Origin: Clusia tigrina
Taxonomy: Eukaryota > Arthropoda > Insecta > Diptera > Clusiidae
Length of the DNA stretch: 64,000 nucleotides
Direction of reading: 5' to 3'
Assembly (NCBI GenBank): GCA_920105625.2
Contig: OV050030.1
Span: 166,403,315-166,467,314 of the forward strand
How positions within the stretch are numbered: the stretch's first letter is position 1; every line of letters begins with the position of its first letter. The notes under the pieces are model-generated. The model ran no database searches, was not told the origin of the DNA, and saw nothing but the letters and a program-made list of their open reading frames with translations. Below are positions 23,262-35,149 of the stretch, in pieces. Position numbers and translations under genes: made by a program.

Positions 23262-23561
23262 TTACGTGTGTAAGCATTTTCTACAATTTTCTTTTTTAAT
23301 ATTATTATTTTTGTGAACATTCTTGTTCTGAAAAACAATTTCTTTTTTTATACAATTAATATGAGAAGCTTCTTCAATATGTTTTTTAATAAATTCATTT
23401 GTTATTAAGAGATTTTCTCCATTCAAATTAACAAAAATTGAATCTAGACTGCTGACGTATTCCATCATTTTTGCACTGGGAAGTGATAAGCCGATTTCAC
23501 TTAAGTGATTTGCCCATGAGAGCGATTGATCCACATTGCTTTTAAATGAAGTGCTAGGCAT
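23262..23561 (-). pseudogene. Possible Copia-type Gag fragment
   Basis: A 99-codon minus-strand open stretch reads SLSWANHLSEIGLSLPSAKM, then SLDSIFVNLNGENLLITNEF, and later a Lys/Asn-rich part ending ENCRKC. The pattern resembles the Gag (UBN2-like) domain of Copia elements, followed by what could be the start of a CCHC knuckle. I see no adjoining Copia pol. It could equally be a chance open frame in AT-rich DNA. Confidence 0.35.
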
Positions 23562-23704
23562 CTCATCGCGTCTATGGCATATGTAGCTGGCTTAATTTTC
23601 AAGCATATTCTAAATCGTCGAGCTACCTCTGTGCAATATCTTCAGAAGTTACTTTCAAGGGCCTCAATATAACACCTATATTAAAATGGTGACATAATTA
23701 TTAT

Positions 23705-23917
23705 TATTATTATTATTATTATATCTTACACCATAATTAATTATGAGTGCAAGGTGTCGGGGGAATGAGTACTAGCTACAGAGGCTTTCGACTCGAAGAG
23801 AAAAAAATTTTAAAGAAAGAAGCATTTTTGAGGCCAAGCCCGTGGCAGGATTTGAACCTGCGACCCTCGGGGTGTGAGTCTAGCATGCTTACCACTAGAC
23901 TTACAGAGGGCGGCTTG
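23705..23917 (-). mobile_element. tRNA-derived SINE with target-site duplication
   Basis: The tRNA-like head lies at about 23840-23917 on the minus strand. Box A reads TAGTGGTAAGCA (23886-23897) and box B reads GGTTCAAATCC (23848-23858). The anticodon-loop region resembles CTCACAC (Val-like), but the arms are not perfectly paired, so it is not a working tRNA gene. A body of about 130 bases runs leftwards to an (ATT)n stretch at about 23697-23723, which is the A/T-rich 3' tail in element orientation. GGTGACATAATTATTA flanks the element at 23689-23704 and again at 23918-23933, a 16-base direct repeat that fits a target-site duplication. RNA polymerase III transcription from the internal boxes would be expected for an active SINE. 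Confidence 0.85.
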
Positions 23918-23974
23918 GGTGACATAATTATTACTATATATTGTATCAAAAGCAGAATATTTTCAAATATCTGT

Positions 23975-25095
23975 AAGAGTAGGCTAAACTTCGACATTAC
24001 CCCCAGTGGTAATAGCGCCCTCATTGCGCCCAAGTATATACCTTCTAAGCCGGTATTTGGACTCCTACTGGTCTGGATGATCGTGCAATCCATCTTTAGC
24101 ACGAATGACCCCAAAGAAGTTTTCAAGTACAGCCTGATTTAAGTTATATGTCAGAATATACTTGGCATTGAAGCGTCTTTGAAGGCTTGCAAATAGCATT
24201 TTTACAGCTTTATTTGACTGCATAATTCCTAAAATTAAATACATACATGTACTCCTTTATATTGTTTGAAATATAAAAACATTAATAATTCAAATACCTG
24301 TTTGAAATAGTTATAATCCATTGTTGCCCACAACCCTCATATTTCTCACCAACTCTGTCATTTCATCCAATATCTGGTTTTTGACATCGACTCCAAGGCC
24401 GTACCCGCGACGCCGCACCCTTGAATCAGCATGAGGTACCCGGGCATTCATAACGTCGAACCAATCATTTGTCTGAAAAGTAAAAGATATTATTATAATA
24501 TATATGCTTGCTTATACAGGTGGAATTAATACCTTTTTGAACAATTGAAAGCATTCCTCCCAATTTTGCCCATCTAAGTGCCCCAAGCTTGCTGCTCTTG
24601 TAATCGCTCATGCTACCGTGTGCGATAACATCAAGGGCTTCCGGAATGTTTACCTTTTTAACAGCTTCTTCATTCGTCTCGTCGTAAACAAACGCAACTG
24701 CAGCTGAAATTGGAATTTAAATATTTTCTTCTAAAATTTATAACAAGCATTACATTCGCGTGATGTTGAAGCTTTATTTAGAAGTTCTTCAACAATTTTT
24801 CACGACGATGATTTCGTTGACAACGCTCTGGATTTTCTTCCCCTGGCTTGTAAACTGATGGCACAGCGCCTCGTTTTAGCAACCTTTCATTTGCGAAACC
24901 TAAGAAATTTTTTAATGCTCCTTCATTAATATGAAAAAAATTAACACAATAAAAAAATTATATTTATCCATTTCATACTGCATACTATTTTTAAAATCTT
25001 CACTTAGGAAGTGTTCCATACAAATATAGCTATTTTTAAAACTGAAATTTTTGCCTTTCCGCGCCAAATTTGAATCCGAAGGGAAATTGAATAAA
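23975..25095 (-). pseudogene. P-element-like THAP transposase, intron-containing remnant
   Basis: Read on the minus strand. The end of a THAP zinc finger is at 24950-25095, with FPSDSNLARKGKNFSFKN and ICMEHF. Its final block, LLKRGAVPSVYKPG, follows an acceptor AG near 24900. Three introns with GT and AG ends are visible: 24753-24704 (50 bases), 24532-24473 (60) and 24297-24229 (69). Splicing them joins recognised transposase blocks: AVAFVYDETNEEAVKKV, NDWFDVMNARVPHADSRVRR, ILDEMTELVRNMRV, FQTGIMQSN, and LENFFGVIRAKDGLHDHPD followed by KYRLRRYILGRNEGA. These are diagnostic of P/THAP9-type transposases (the insertion and C-terminal domains). In-frame stops at 24311-24313 (TAA) and 24065-24067 (TAG), plus a one-base shift in the exon ending near 24754, show it is dead. 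The catalytic middle part and the terminal inverted repeats were not found. Short introns suggest a DNA-level copy rather than a retrocopy. Confidence 0.9.
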
Positions 25096-25870
25096 CTGCA
25101 CTCCTATGCCTGGTATGCATATATCCATAAACGAGTATATTCTCCTCCACGATGTAACATCAGATACCATAGAGACGGGACACTTAAACGTCAAATTTTC
25201 TGACGTTTAAAAAAATGTCTTTGCTTATCATTAGTTGCCTATATGGATAGGTTTGTTATCATTGGTTAACCAGAATTCTGAAGAGAATCAGCCACACTAC
25301 TACCAAAGACGAGATAAGATTAGACATTCAATTTGCGCCTTTTTTATTTACCGTTTCATCAATTTTTTTTTGGTCACACGTATAGTGTATGTGAATTTAT
25401 TGTGTTTGGCTTACACGTATACCATATGTGGGTTGCCATATTTGTGTAAAGTGGTGTATAAAAAACAGCTGTTTTTGTTTATAATTTTTTACTGGTCTAA
25501 AATCAAGAAAATATTTTATTGAAAATATATTATTTCTTATTGCAGAAAATATTATTAGTAGTGTTAGAAATAGTGGATGTGTCAAACCAAATTCTTGGGC
25601 ACATGAAACGCACTCAATTATTTCGAACCATTGCTGACTCTGGACTGTGAAAATCTGCAAGAAATGTAAAATTCAGTACAATAAAATAGTGTTTTTAATT
25701 TTATTCCTCCTTATATTTATTAACTGTATCTTCTGAGCTTAGACTAACAATAAGTAAGCATATCTTACAAACTAAATAATTAATAACAATACACCTTGCC
25801 AATGCTTTGTGCTTTTTAGTAATCACAATGTTATATGTTAGTTACTGTAATAAATGCTATATTAGTGTTT
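25096..25870. other. AT-rich interval with no recognised gene
   Basis: Open stretches at 25235-25522 (+) and 25397-25660 (-) overlap each other and have no recognisable content. The left side may hold the lost 5' part of the P-like element. Confidence 0.35.
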
Positions 25871-25878
25871 GTATATGA

Positions 25879-28342
25879 TTAAGGATGCTCAGAATGCTCA
25901 GTAATGGTTCTTAGAATTTTGGACTGTGCTATTTGTATCAATTCGATATTAGAGTTGCTTGCGCCGCCCCACAACTGGCTACCGTAAGTCCAAATTGGTT
26001 TTATAATGGCTTTGTACAGGAGTGTTTTGTATTCTAGGCTCAACCTGGAATTTTTGTGCATGAGCCAGTGTAGACTATTTGCTTTCAAAATCATATTTTT
26101 TTTTTTTTGGCTTCGATGTGGCGCTTCCAGGTCAATCATGAATCAAGATGAATTCCTAGGTACTTCACATCCTTTGCTTGTGGAATAGGAACGTTATTTA
26201 GTTTTATGGCTGGACCTGTACCTTTTTTTATAGTGAAGGTTATATGGGTACTTTTTGATTCGTTAACATTAATTCGCCAGTCAGCCAACCAATTTGTTAC
26301 TAGGACCAGATGAAAATCTAAGTCACGGGATGCGATTTTGGAATTTGGATGAATGGTAAGGATAGCCGTATCATCGGCGAAAGTTGCTGTTGTTAAGTAT
26401 TTATTGGTTGGCAGATCTGAGGTATATAGTAGATACAACACCGGACCTAGCACGCTTCCTTGTGGTACGCTAGTTTTGATATCATAGCATTTAGAGTAAG
26501 CATTATTGTACCTTACCTTGAACTTTCTGCTCCTCAGATACGATTCCAGTATTTGGTGTACTTTTTTGGGCAAGAGTTTTTTGATTTTGTAAATAAGCCC
26601 CTCGTGCCAGACCTTGTCAAATGCCTGCGCCACATCTAAAAAGAAGACGGCTGAACAATATTGCTTTTTGTCGAATGCATTTTTTATCTCGTTCACTATT
26701 CGATGAACCTGCTCTATTTTACTATGGTGTTCGCGGAAGCCAAATTAATGAGTGGGAAGAGTGCGTTTTTTGTTTATATGCGGCATTAGTTTTGCAAGAA
26801 AAAGCATTTCTTATAATTTTGATAAGATAGGCAGGAGGCTAATCGGTCTATATGATGGCGATTGGGAGAGGTGTTTTCCTGGTTTCGGGATCATTGAGAT
26901 TACTGAAAGCTTCCAGGTATTAGGAAAGTATCCTAAGCGCAACAAGCCATCAAATAGTGAAGTAAGTAAGATGATGGTCATTTCGGGCAACTCCTTGATC
27001 ATTTTTCCTTTAATGAGGTCGTGTCCTGGGGCTTTGTTAAGAGCCAGGTTATTAATTGCATTACTTATTTATTTTGTTTTTAATTAAATAGCGAGCATGT
27101 TGTATCTGGCGTGGGGGCTAATATTAAGCTATTAGTATTGCTGGATGGGTTGGGGGTAAAAAAATTGCTTAAGTGTTCTGCGAAAACATCAGACTTTTCA
27201 TCATCGCTTCTTGCCTAGTTTCCGATTTTTGTACGAATCGGTGGAATTCCGCGTGTAGGTGGTTTTATTTCTCTGACAGCTTTCAACAGAGAGTAGTTGG
27301 TGACGTCAGTCGAAGAAAGGTTTTGGATATATTGGTCCAGACAACGATCTGATACTAGACGCAAGGCTTTTCTCAAGTTTTCACTGGCAATAGATAACTT
27401 CCGTTTGAGGAAAGGGGACCTGGATTTTTGCCATTCACGACGTGTCCTCCTTTTTTCATTAAGGAGAATATCGATTTGGGTTGAGGTTTGAGGGCGCTGG
27501 ATGCTGTTGCAGTTGTTGTCACGCTTGTGCGCAGAGTGGAGCACAACTAATCTTAGGGTCGGGGTAAATTGTTCCTGAAATGTTTCAATGTCCTCATTAG
27601 TTTTGAGACGTGGGTTTGGGCTGAGATTACTACTGATGTATTTTCTGTATTTCAGTCAGTTAGTTTTAATGGGTGTGAAATTGTAGGTAAGGCGTAGCTT
27701 TTTGTTCAGATGTATTAGAATAGGAGAGTGATCTGAAGAGAGGTCGTTAAGGTGTTCTAATTTGAATTGCTCTCGTTTTAGGTTTCTAGCAACGCCAATA
27801 TCAATAAGGTCAGGGATCTTGCGTGGGTCTGTCGGCTAGTACGATAGTTGTCCTGAAGAGATAATATCAATCTTGGTGTCAGAAAGCATGAAGTTATATA
27901 ATTGTTTTCCTTTTGGAGATGTTAGCCGTGAGCCCCAGTGAGTGTGCTTGGCATTGTAGTCGCCAGCAGCTAGAAAACTTGTTCCAATTGTGGAGAAGAA
28001 ATCTGAGAGCTGGTTACTTTTTATTTTAAATCTAGGTGGGCAGTACACAGCGGATATTGTTAAGTTATCCTCCCATCCGTCCAGACAAATTGATGTTGCT
28101 TGTAGGTACTCCTTGTTGTATTCTTTGTTTGATTAGGATTATAGTGCCACCATGGGCTTTACCACCGAGATGCTTTGTATCATAGAATTTTTATCCGGGT
28201 ATGTAAAAATTGTGTCTTTCGGTTAGATGGTTTTCGGATATAAGAAGTATGTCGATTTCATTAGACAGTAAAAATTTGTTGATTTCTAACTTGGCGGGCT
28301 TACACCATTTGCATTCCATTGACAGATCTTAAGTACGTTCAT
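25879..28342 (-). pseudogene. Jockey LINE ORF2 (endonuclease and reverse transcriptase), 3' truncated
   Basis: ORF2 starts with MNVLKICQWNANG at 28342, read to lower coordinates. Endonuclease blocks include PPRFKIKSNQL and LAAGDYNAKHTHWGSRL at 27930-28045, then PDLIDIGVARN and DLSSDHSPILIHL near 27695-27820. The linker with basic ESLRKAL-like text is at 27215-27544. RT: SPSYRPISLLPILSKL near 26811-26860; FFLDVAQAFDKVWHEGL near 26590-26645 (motif A intact); VPQGSVLGPVLYLLYTSDLP near 26410-26470; and TFADDTAIL near 26355-26380 (catalytic pair intact). IIKPIWTYGSQLWGGASNS lies at 25950-26010. Similarity stops at about 25879, inside the C-terminal part. No poly(A) tail or target duplication is therefore seen. 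Several frameshifts split the frame, but the decay is modest. Confidence 0.92.
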
Positions 28343-30143
28343 TTCGGAGATAGCAGTAGCTGCATGAGCTGGTCTTGATTTCTAATCATTTCTTGAATCA
28401 TTGTTTGTATGGAGGTCATGAACTGCGTCATACATTGTGTGAGCGTTGCTATTGTGCAGATTTGAACCAGTCCCGGACTGCTGATCCTTCCCTAACTTAA
28501 GTACCCCTGCATACGTTGCCCCTGTTGCGGGGTATGAGATTGACTTCTGTGGTTGTGCAATGGGCTGTATATTTGGACTAGGTTGAGTGCGCTTATTCTT
28601 TAACTGAGGGTCATTGTTCTTAATTTCCTTGTAAACAGGGCAACCTCTGTAGTTGGCAGTATGGTTACCACCACAATTACTGCACTTTCTAGCAGCTCTA
28701 TCAGTTTTAGTCTTTGTACATTCTTATGTGGGGTGTAAATCACCACAGGCAACACATAAACTACGAAGAGTGCAGTAGGACCTTGTGTGCGCACATTCTT
28801 GGTAATTAGAACATTAGAATGCGTCGTTTTGTTTGAGAGGCTCCTCCACTGTAATTCTACGATGCATAACATAGCGGAGATTATAAATACCATGCACTTA
28901 TCCTTTTTTAAGCTTTTGGGTTTCAGGCTCCAATTCTACGCGAAACTATCGCTGAGGGATTCTATTGCGATTTATTATATTTATAATAGAGCGGGCAGCG
29001 AACCCTGCTTCATGTAGTGCTTCTTTGACTTCAGTGGGGAATATCCGATTCAAATCCCTTTATTACAATGGTAAGGCCTTTGATACTTTTAAGCTGATAT
29101 GTGTAGCAGCTTTTTTTATCATTGTCGCGGTTTTTTATAACCACTCTGTAATTGCTCTCACTATGAATTTGGATTTTTGTTTCCTGGATATTTCCTTTAA
29201 CAAGAGGGGTGACATGGAAATTTTTAGGACCAATGAGCTCGGTAAGCTTTGCAACTAATTTACTGGAGTTACGTTCTCGTAGGTAAATGGGAGGTGGTTT
29301 GAATATAATATTAGGTTTGGGTGCGTCTGCCTTCTCAGCACTTTGAAGTAGTGCGAAGGGATTATTACTAGAGATTAGGCTCTCGCTAGTTTTGCTGATT
29401 TTTGCGATGTTAGTTTTGATTGCACTCGATTTTGGGCTTCGCTTGCGCTTGTTTATAAGGATATACCTAACTACACCAGTTTGTGATGTTCCACTTTTCC
29501 CTGCTGGGTTGTTTGAAAAATTTTTGGTTGAGTGGTTTGCATTGATGGTTGGTGTGAGTGCATTTTCAGTGCGCTCAGCCACTGTTGGCGAATTTGTTCT
29601 AGCACGATCGGACGAGTGAGAGAGAGACGTGGATGGGACCTGTTTGCACTCTTTAGTTATGAACGCCGTTGGGCTGGGTGTTGAACATTGAGCGCTCCAA
29701 GAGGGCGCATGCGCAGAGAGTGCCAGAGACAGTTTTGGACATTGGTTCTGGTTTGAGTGCGAACTGTGTGTACTTGCACTTGCATTGTTAAGTGCAGTCG
29801 CAATTGAACGCTGTGAAGTTGCAGTCGCATGAGGGCCGCTGCGCGGCCGCTCGCCGTTGTGGGAAATGCTACCTCCGCTCGCTTGTCTCTGTTTTGCAGG
29901 CAAAGGTGTTGAGCGAACCACATTCGTCGCCAAACCGCTATCGACAGTCATGCCGAGGACATCCGACCTTGCATTGGGGAGAGAAGGTAACATACTGTAC
30001 TCACTCAGTTGCGCGATTACCGGCCGCTGCTGGGAAAGCGACTGAGGCAGATCAGGTGTTGGTGCAAGTGCAGGCACACTTTGAGAGCGCATGCGCTGAA
30101 TAGGAGAGCGCACTGGGTGAGTGGGAGAGCGCAATACGCTCAT
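28343..30143 (-). pseudogene. Jockey LINE ORF1 (Gag-like nucleocapsid protein)
   Basis: The 370-codon open frame 29031-30143 has a Ser/Pro/Gln/Thr-rich N-terminus, a basic block RYILINKRKRSPKSSAIKT near 29450, then the conserved PPPIYLRERNS, NYRVVIKNRDNDKKSCYTYQ and KGLTIVIKGFES region that precedes zinc knuckles in Jockey ORF1. A shift near 29030 moves to another frame, where VHGIYNLRYVMHRRITVEEP and three Cys-rich knuckles lie at about 28625-28900: CSNYQECAHTRSYC, CVACGDLHPT with a stop then EC, and CSNCGGNHTANYRGC. The C-terminal tail runs to the ORF2 start. ORF1 packages the element RNA. The same ORF1 is partly repeated at 39023-40007 and 60437-61421. Confidence 0.9.
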
Positions 30144-30505
30144 CCACTGACCGCTATAGTTCCGTTTCTTTATTAGAAGCTAACACAAATTCAAATTTTA
30201 AGTTTAAAAACTAATATTTGATATTTCGCACGAACTCCTTTTGCCAATTTCACTCACTGTCTTTTATTATGCGTCTATTTCCCTAGGCTTAAAACTCGAA
30301 ACATTAAATTATTTCACTTTAAATCACAATATAATTGAGGAGCAAGCAAGCTACGCACTTTCAGGTACAAAAGTTTTAAAATTTGCTTTCTTCCGCTGCC
30401 ACCACAGCATTTTAACCGCCATTTTTATGAATTCTCAATACTTCGCCTTCGGAGCCCTAGAGCACCCGAGAGTATTTTCATGACGTCATCAACAATGGTT
30501 AATAG
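30144..30505 (-). other. Jockey 5' untranslated region and junction with the duplication
   Basis: This is non-coding sequence upstream of the ORF1 start. It ends at 30505, where sequence identical to the errantivirus LTR of the second copy begins. Jockey elements carry an internal promoter in this region, but no specific motif could be assigned. Confidence 0.5.
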
Positions 30506-30603
30506 TTTGCCCATGCAATATTTCACAGGAATTGTTTTCTTACATTTTGATTGTTTCCTATGAAATTTGCGCATGCAATAGTAGCATGAGGTTCTGTTGA
30601 GTT

Positions 30604-31670
30604 TTATAGCGTCTCAATGAGAGTATTATTTACTCCAAAGATGAGGATTCCAATTATGCTGCCAATTAGATACTTGTGATTGGATAACTGTATGTAGACT
30701 GCATCGATCTCAGTTTGCTGCTCGAAGTTGTAATGTATTGATTTCATTTGTGATTTGGACTTCTGAATGGAAAACTGGTGTGATGTGGACGTCTTCCCAA
30801 AAGGTGCCGATGTCATCTTCATAGGTTATGTTGTTTATAAAGACTTTAGAATGTTTGTAGTGGATTATTGCTGTTCCTTTGATGGTAGTATTCGCCGCTC
30901 TGCATGTAGATTGTAATGTGGTTTCTTGCCAATGTTTTTCACAACGCATTCCGCTTTCATATTCTTAAAAAGTTGGCCAATACACTTAAATTTTCATGTT
31001 TGTTTGTTTTACAATAATATATATTTTCTATTTTAGGACATGCTTGTGAGATTTCAAATACATAACTATCATTATAAAATACATATGGTTCTGACTCAAT
31101 TATTTTAGAATTGTTGATTGGCAATGGGATTATGTGGTGGTATTGATAATGTATAGGGTCAAAGTTTGGTATGTCAATGTTAAAAATAATTTAAGATTCA
31201 TTATAATAAGCTTGTAGGTTTAGCAGCTCGTAGATATATTGAATAGATTTGGTTACTTTCTAAATGTTTAATCCGATCGTTTAAGTTCTGTGCGTCGTAT
31301 TTGTCCATGTTACCTGTTATGAATTTGATGACATGTCCGAGTCCATTTATTTCTTCTCTTTTACTTCTGTTTGGTTTTAAGGTATTTTAATTTTGTTTTT
31401 AGTTGTTCAAGTTTTAGCTTGGTTGTTGTCATCATTGTTTTTACTGAATCGTATCTTTCGAATAATTTAAGTGTTTTAGTCAAGTCATCTATGTTTTCGT
31501 GGTACTTTTCTAGGTCAATAATATGGAATACTATGGTTGATTACTATGGTTGATTATTCTCCTTGCATACCCTAAGTCTAAAGATAGTATCCCATTATTT
31601 ATTGTAAGTTCTCGATATTCAAATAGTTGTCCAGAAGTTAACGTCAATCTAAGGAGAGAGAGATTTTGTT
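30604..31670 (-). pseudogene. Errantivirus env remnant (copy 1)
   Basis: Env follows pol in element order. A basic R-S-K-R stretch followed by the conserved GLGHVIKFITGN block lies near 31309-31365. This is the cleavage-site region and start of the transmembrane subunit in insect errantivirus envelope proteins. QNLNDRIKHLE follows near 31255-31290. The C-terminal part is in two overlapping short frames (30710-30949 and 30604-30822), the latter with a hydrophobic segment, YLIGSIIGILIFGV, that fits the membrane anchor. Several stops and shifts separate the blocks, so no envelope protein can be made. It is identical or nearly so in copy 2. Confidence 0.8.
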
Positions 31671-31677
31671 TTCCGTT

Positions 31678-34600
31678 TCAGCGTATTTTGTGGATTTTTT
31701 TATTTCCTTTTGTTATTATAGTATGTGAGTTGTTTTTGTGTACCTTATGTTTAGAAAATCTGGCTGTAATTTTATTTCTCCTACATTCTTTCCTAAATAC
31801 AGTGGTCTCTTCTTGTTTTGGTTCCGGTTCTTCTCTTGTTTCGTTCAGTTTGTCTATTTTTTTGTGAGTGAGCTTTTCTACTTTTTTCTTAATGGTTGGG
31901 TATAGGGTGTAGTGGAAGGTCTGTAGTTTTTGTAGGTATTCATGTTCTGTATTAAATGTTAAATTCTTGCAAAGTTTATATGGCCTGCCGAAAAATAGTT
32001 CGTAGGGTGTCAACTTAGTTGTGGAGTGAATTGCATTATTATATGTGATGAGGGTTTCGGAAAATATTTCATTGTGTTCGGTTTTAATTTTGTCTTCTTT
32101 CCTTTTTGTCAGTATGATCCTATAAATTTCTGTTAAGGTGGATTGTAATCACTCCACAGGAGCGTTGCTAGAGGTTTGTTTGGAAAGATCCGAAGTGAAG
32201 GTTTATATCGAATTGTCTACAGAAATCTTTAAATATGTTGCAATTGAATTCGGATCCTTGGTCACAAACAATCTTTTTAGGTATGCCGAATAGACTCACG
32301 AAATTTTTGAAAGCGTCTAATACATGTATACTGTTTCTTGAAATTAAGGAGTAGCCTGTTGCAAATTTGGAACATTTGTCTATTATTGTGAGTATCTGAT
32401 TATGGTTAATGCAATAAATGTCAATGTGTACAATGTCAAGAGGTTTTAATGGTATTTATGTTTTTAAATATATAGGTTTTGGGGGGTTTCTATCGTACTT
32501 TTGTGTATTACAAATTTCGCAGTTATTTATTGTTCTTACTATTTTTTGCTTCATGAAGGGAAAGTAATACCGTTGTTTTAAATGTTGATGTGTCTCGTTA
32601 ATGCCACTGTGGTTGGAATTAGAGTGGTATTCGCGAATTGTTTTTTCTTGTTCGTCGTCTGTTACAATGTCTATTAGGATATCTTTACATCGGATTGGTT
32701 TGAAAAGTTTACTATTAGAGAAATATTGTGAGTATATTTTCTGTATTTGTTTAAAAATTTCTTCGTCACTAACGATAGCTACTTGCTTATTAGGTGGCAT
32801 GTGATTTTTGAGGATGTTAATTATGTCGTAGTCTGTGAATTCCATTTGTTTTATTGTTCGTCTCTGTTTATTTCTAAAAAGGGTTTGTACTGTTATTTCT
32901 GGTTGTCCGTTTTCGACTATAATTTGGATATTAAATTCATTAAGATGGCGCTCCGAAATAAAAATTCCGTCATTTAGATTCTCATTAGCCGAATGGGTAG
33001 TTGTTCCTGATGTACCTTGGTCTGATGTTATGTCATTGAGGTTGATGTCTGTCAGTTTTTCATTAGTTTTGTCAATTTCGATTCTGCTCAGGGCATCAGC
33101 GTTGGTGTTCTGTTTGCCCTTTTTGTAGGTAACATTATAGTCGAACTCTTCCAATTTTAGTCTCCATCTCACAAGTTTGGAGTTTGGATCTTTGAGACTC
33201 ATCATCCAAGTTAGTGGACGGTGGTCAGTAACTATTGTAAACTTGTGGCCGTACAGGTATGGACGAAAGTACTTCGTGGCCCAAACAATGGCTAAGAGTT
33301 CCTTCTCAATTGTGGAATAGTTTACTTCTGATTCGCACAGGGTGCGACTGGCGTAACATATGGGTTTATCACTCCCGATATTGCCTTGGGAAAGGACTGC
33401 TCCTATAGCGGAATTACTGATGTCAGTTGTCAAATTGAAAGGTTTAGTGAAATCAGGGTATTGTAAGATTGGATCGTTCGTCAGAAGCTCTTTACATGTT
33501 TCGAATGCGTTTACATATTCCTGGCTAAAATTAATCTTACTACCTTTCTTTAAGCAGTTTGTCAATGGTATTCTTATTTTAGCGAAGTCTCTGAAAAATT
33601 TCCTATAGTATCCCAGAAGTCCTAGAAACGATTTTATTTGTTTTGGTGTTTTTGGTATTGGGAATTTTTGTACAGCGCTAATCTTTCCTGGGTTCGGTTT
33701 GATGCCGTCAGTGGACACAATGTGACCGAGAAATTCAATTTCTTTTCTGAGGGATTCCGATTTATCCAACTGGACTTTGAAGTTTGAGGATCGCAATTTT
33801 CCGAATACTGATTTGAGATTTAGAATATGTTCACCGAGGGATGTTGAGAAAACGATGATATCATCCAGATATACTAGGCAGACCTTTCCTATGAGCTCTT
33901 CTAGAACATTGTCCGTTACACGTTGAAAAGTGGAAGGGGCATTTCTCAATCCGAAAGGTATGCGGATATATTCAAAATGACCTCCATCAACTGTAAAAGC
34001 GGTTTTTTAGACATCTTTTGGATTCATCTCAATTTGATGAAAACCACTAGCAAGATCTAGAGTGGAGATGTACATGCATTTTCCCATTTTGTCCAATATA
34101 TCTGAAATATTGGGTAATGGATAGCGATCTGCGATAGTTTTCTCGTTAAGCTTCCTATAGACCGCTGGCGTCTCGTTTTTTGGGGACAATCCAGACTGGT
34201 GCACTCCAAGGCGAGTAGCTAGGTCTAATAATTCCTTGGGAAAGCATTTTGTTAATTTGCATTTTAACTTCTTCTTTATGGACGTGTGGGTATCTGTAGG
34301 ATTTTGTGTGGATATCATCTGAGGTTGGTATTGTATGTTTAATTTTGTTAGTGAAGGTCAGATTCTGATTTTCTTTGTAGAATATTGTTCCATATTGTTT
34401 GCAAAGTTTCAGTAAGGCATTCAGTTCTTCTTTATTTAGGTGATTAGTCCGAAGTAGGTCTTTTAGTTCAGCTCCATTACAATCACGTTCCGAGTCAACA
34501 TCCATGGTATGTGTTTCTATGTAGTCTGAGGTGTTGTATTTTTCTACTTTTATTGGTTGTTCGAAAAAAAGTTCCTGCTGGTTGTTTGATTTATTTACTA

Positions 34601-35114
34601 TCTCCATTCGACTGATCCAATTGCTTGAGTTGTATAGACCTGGAGAAATTTCTAAGTCGCTCAAAATTATTGTCAGTTCGTTATAAAAAGACCCTTCTTC
34701 TAAATCGACTGGAATCGGAATAATTGTTTTTGAAGTGGCTGGAATTAAGTGTCTCTCTGAAGTGGTGTTTGATTTTATTAGGATTGGAATTATTGTTTTT
34801 GGTGTCGTCACGGTTTGCTGTTTTAAATCGATAATTGCCTCTAAATTTTTTAATACGTCAATTCCCAATAAACCATCAAAATAGCAGTAAAATTTGAAAA
34901 CTAGAAATTCTAAGTTTCCGACCTCTTTGAATTCTTTAAAAGTGGGAAAAAATGCTTTTTTATCTAGGGTATACTTATGAAGAATTGTTTTTATTGTGGC
35001 GGGTTGACACTCGATGTAATTTTCTGGTGAGACAAATTCAGGGTTGATGAAGGACGAGGTGGCTCCTGTATCTATTAAAAATCTTAAGGGTCGCCCAAAA
35101 GGTGATGAAATCAA
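31678..35114 (-). pseudogene. Errantivirus pol (protease, RT, RNase H, integrase), copy 1
   Basis: Protease has LIDTGATSSF near 35050-35085. The first frame ends at 34155 after [13 protein letters not shown], because about 26 bases of the following RT block are deleted. RT continues from 34318 with [15 protein letters not shown] and [19 protein letters not shown] (motif A intact), then a TAA stop at 34015 or so replaces a sense codon. The 497-codon frame 32456-33949 has NAPSTFQRV, VYLDDIIVFS (active site intact), FLGLLGYYRKFFRDFAKI, the RNase H blocks LTTDISNSAIGAVLSQG and KYFRPYLYGHKFTIVTDHRP, ADALSRIE, and the integrase zinc-binding H..H and CEICNTQKYDR. The integrase C-terminal TPYELFFGRP frame is at 31678-32013. 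The deletion and the stop also occur in copy 2. Confidence 0.92.
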
Positions 35115-35149
35115 AATGTAGGGTAAAGCACATCCGTGTTTGTTGACGT

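Noticed and set aside
23840..23917. Possible functional tRNA-Val gene on the minus strand
   Set aside because: Boxes A and B are present, but the arms pair poorly, and the head is joined to a body, an A/T tail and a target-site duplication, so it is a SINE.
29392..30103. Plus-strand open stretches over Jockey ORF1
   Set aside because: They lie antisense to the 370-codon ORF1 and contain no recognised domain.
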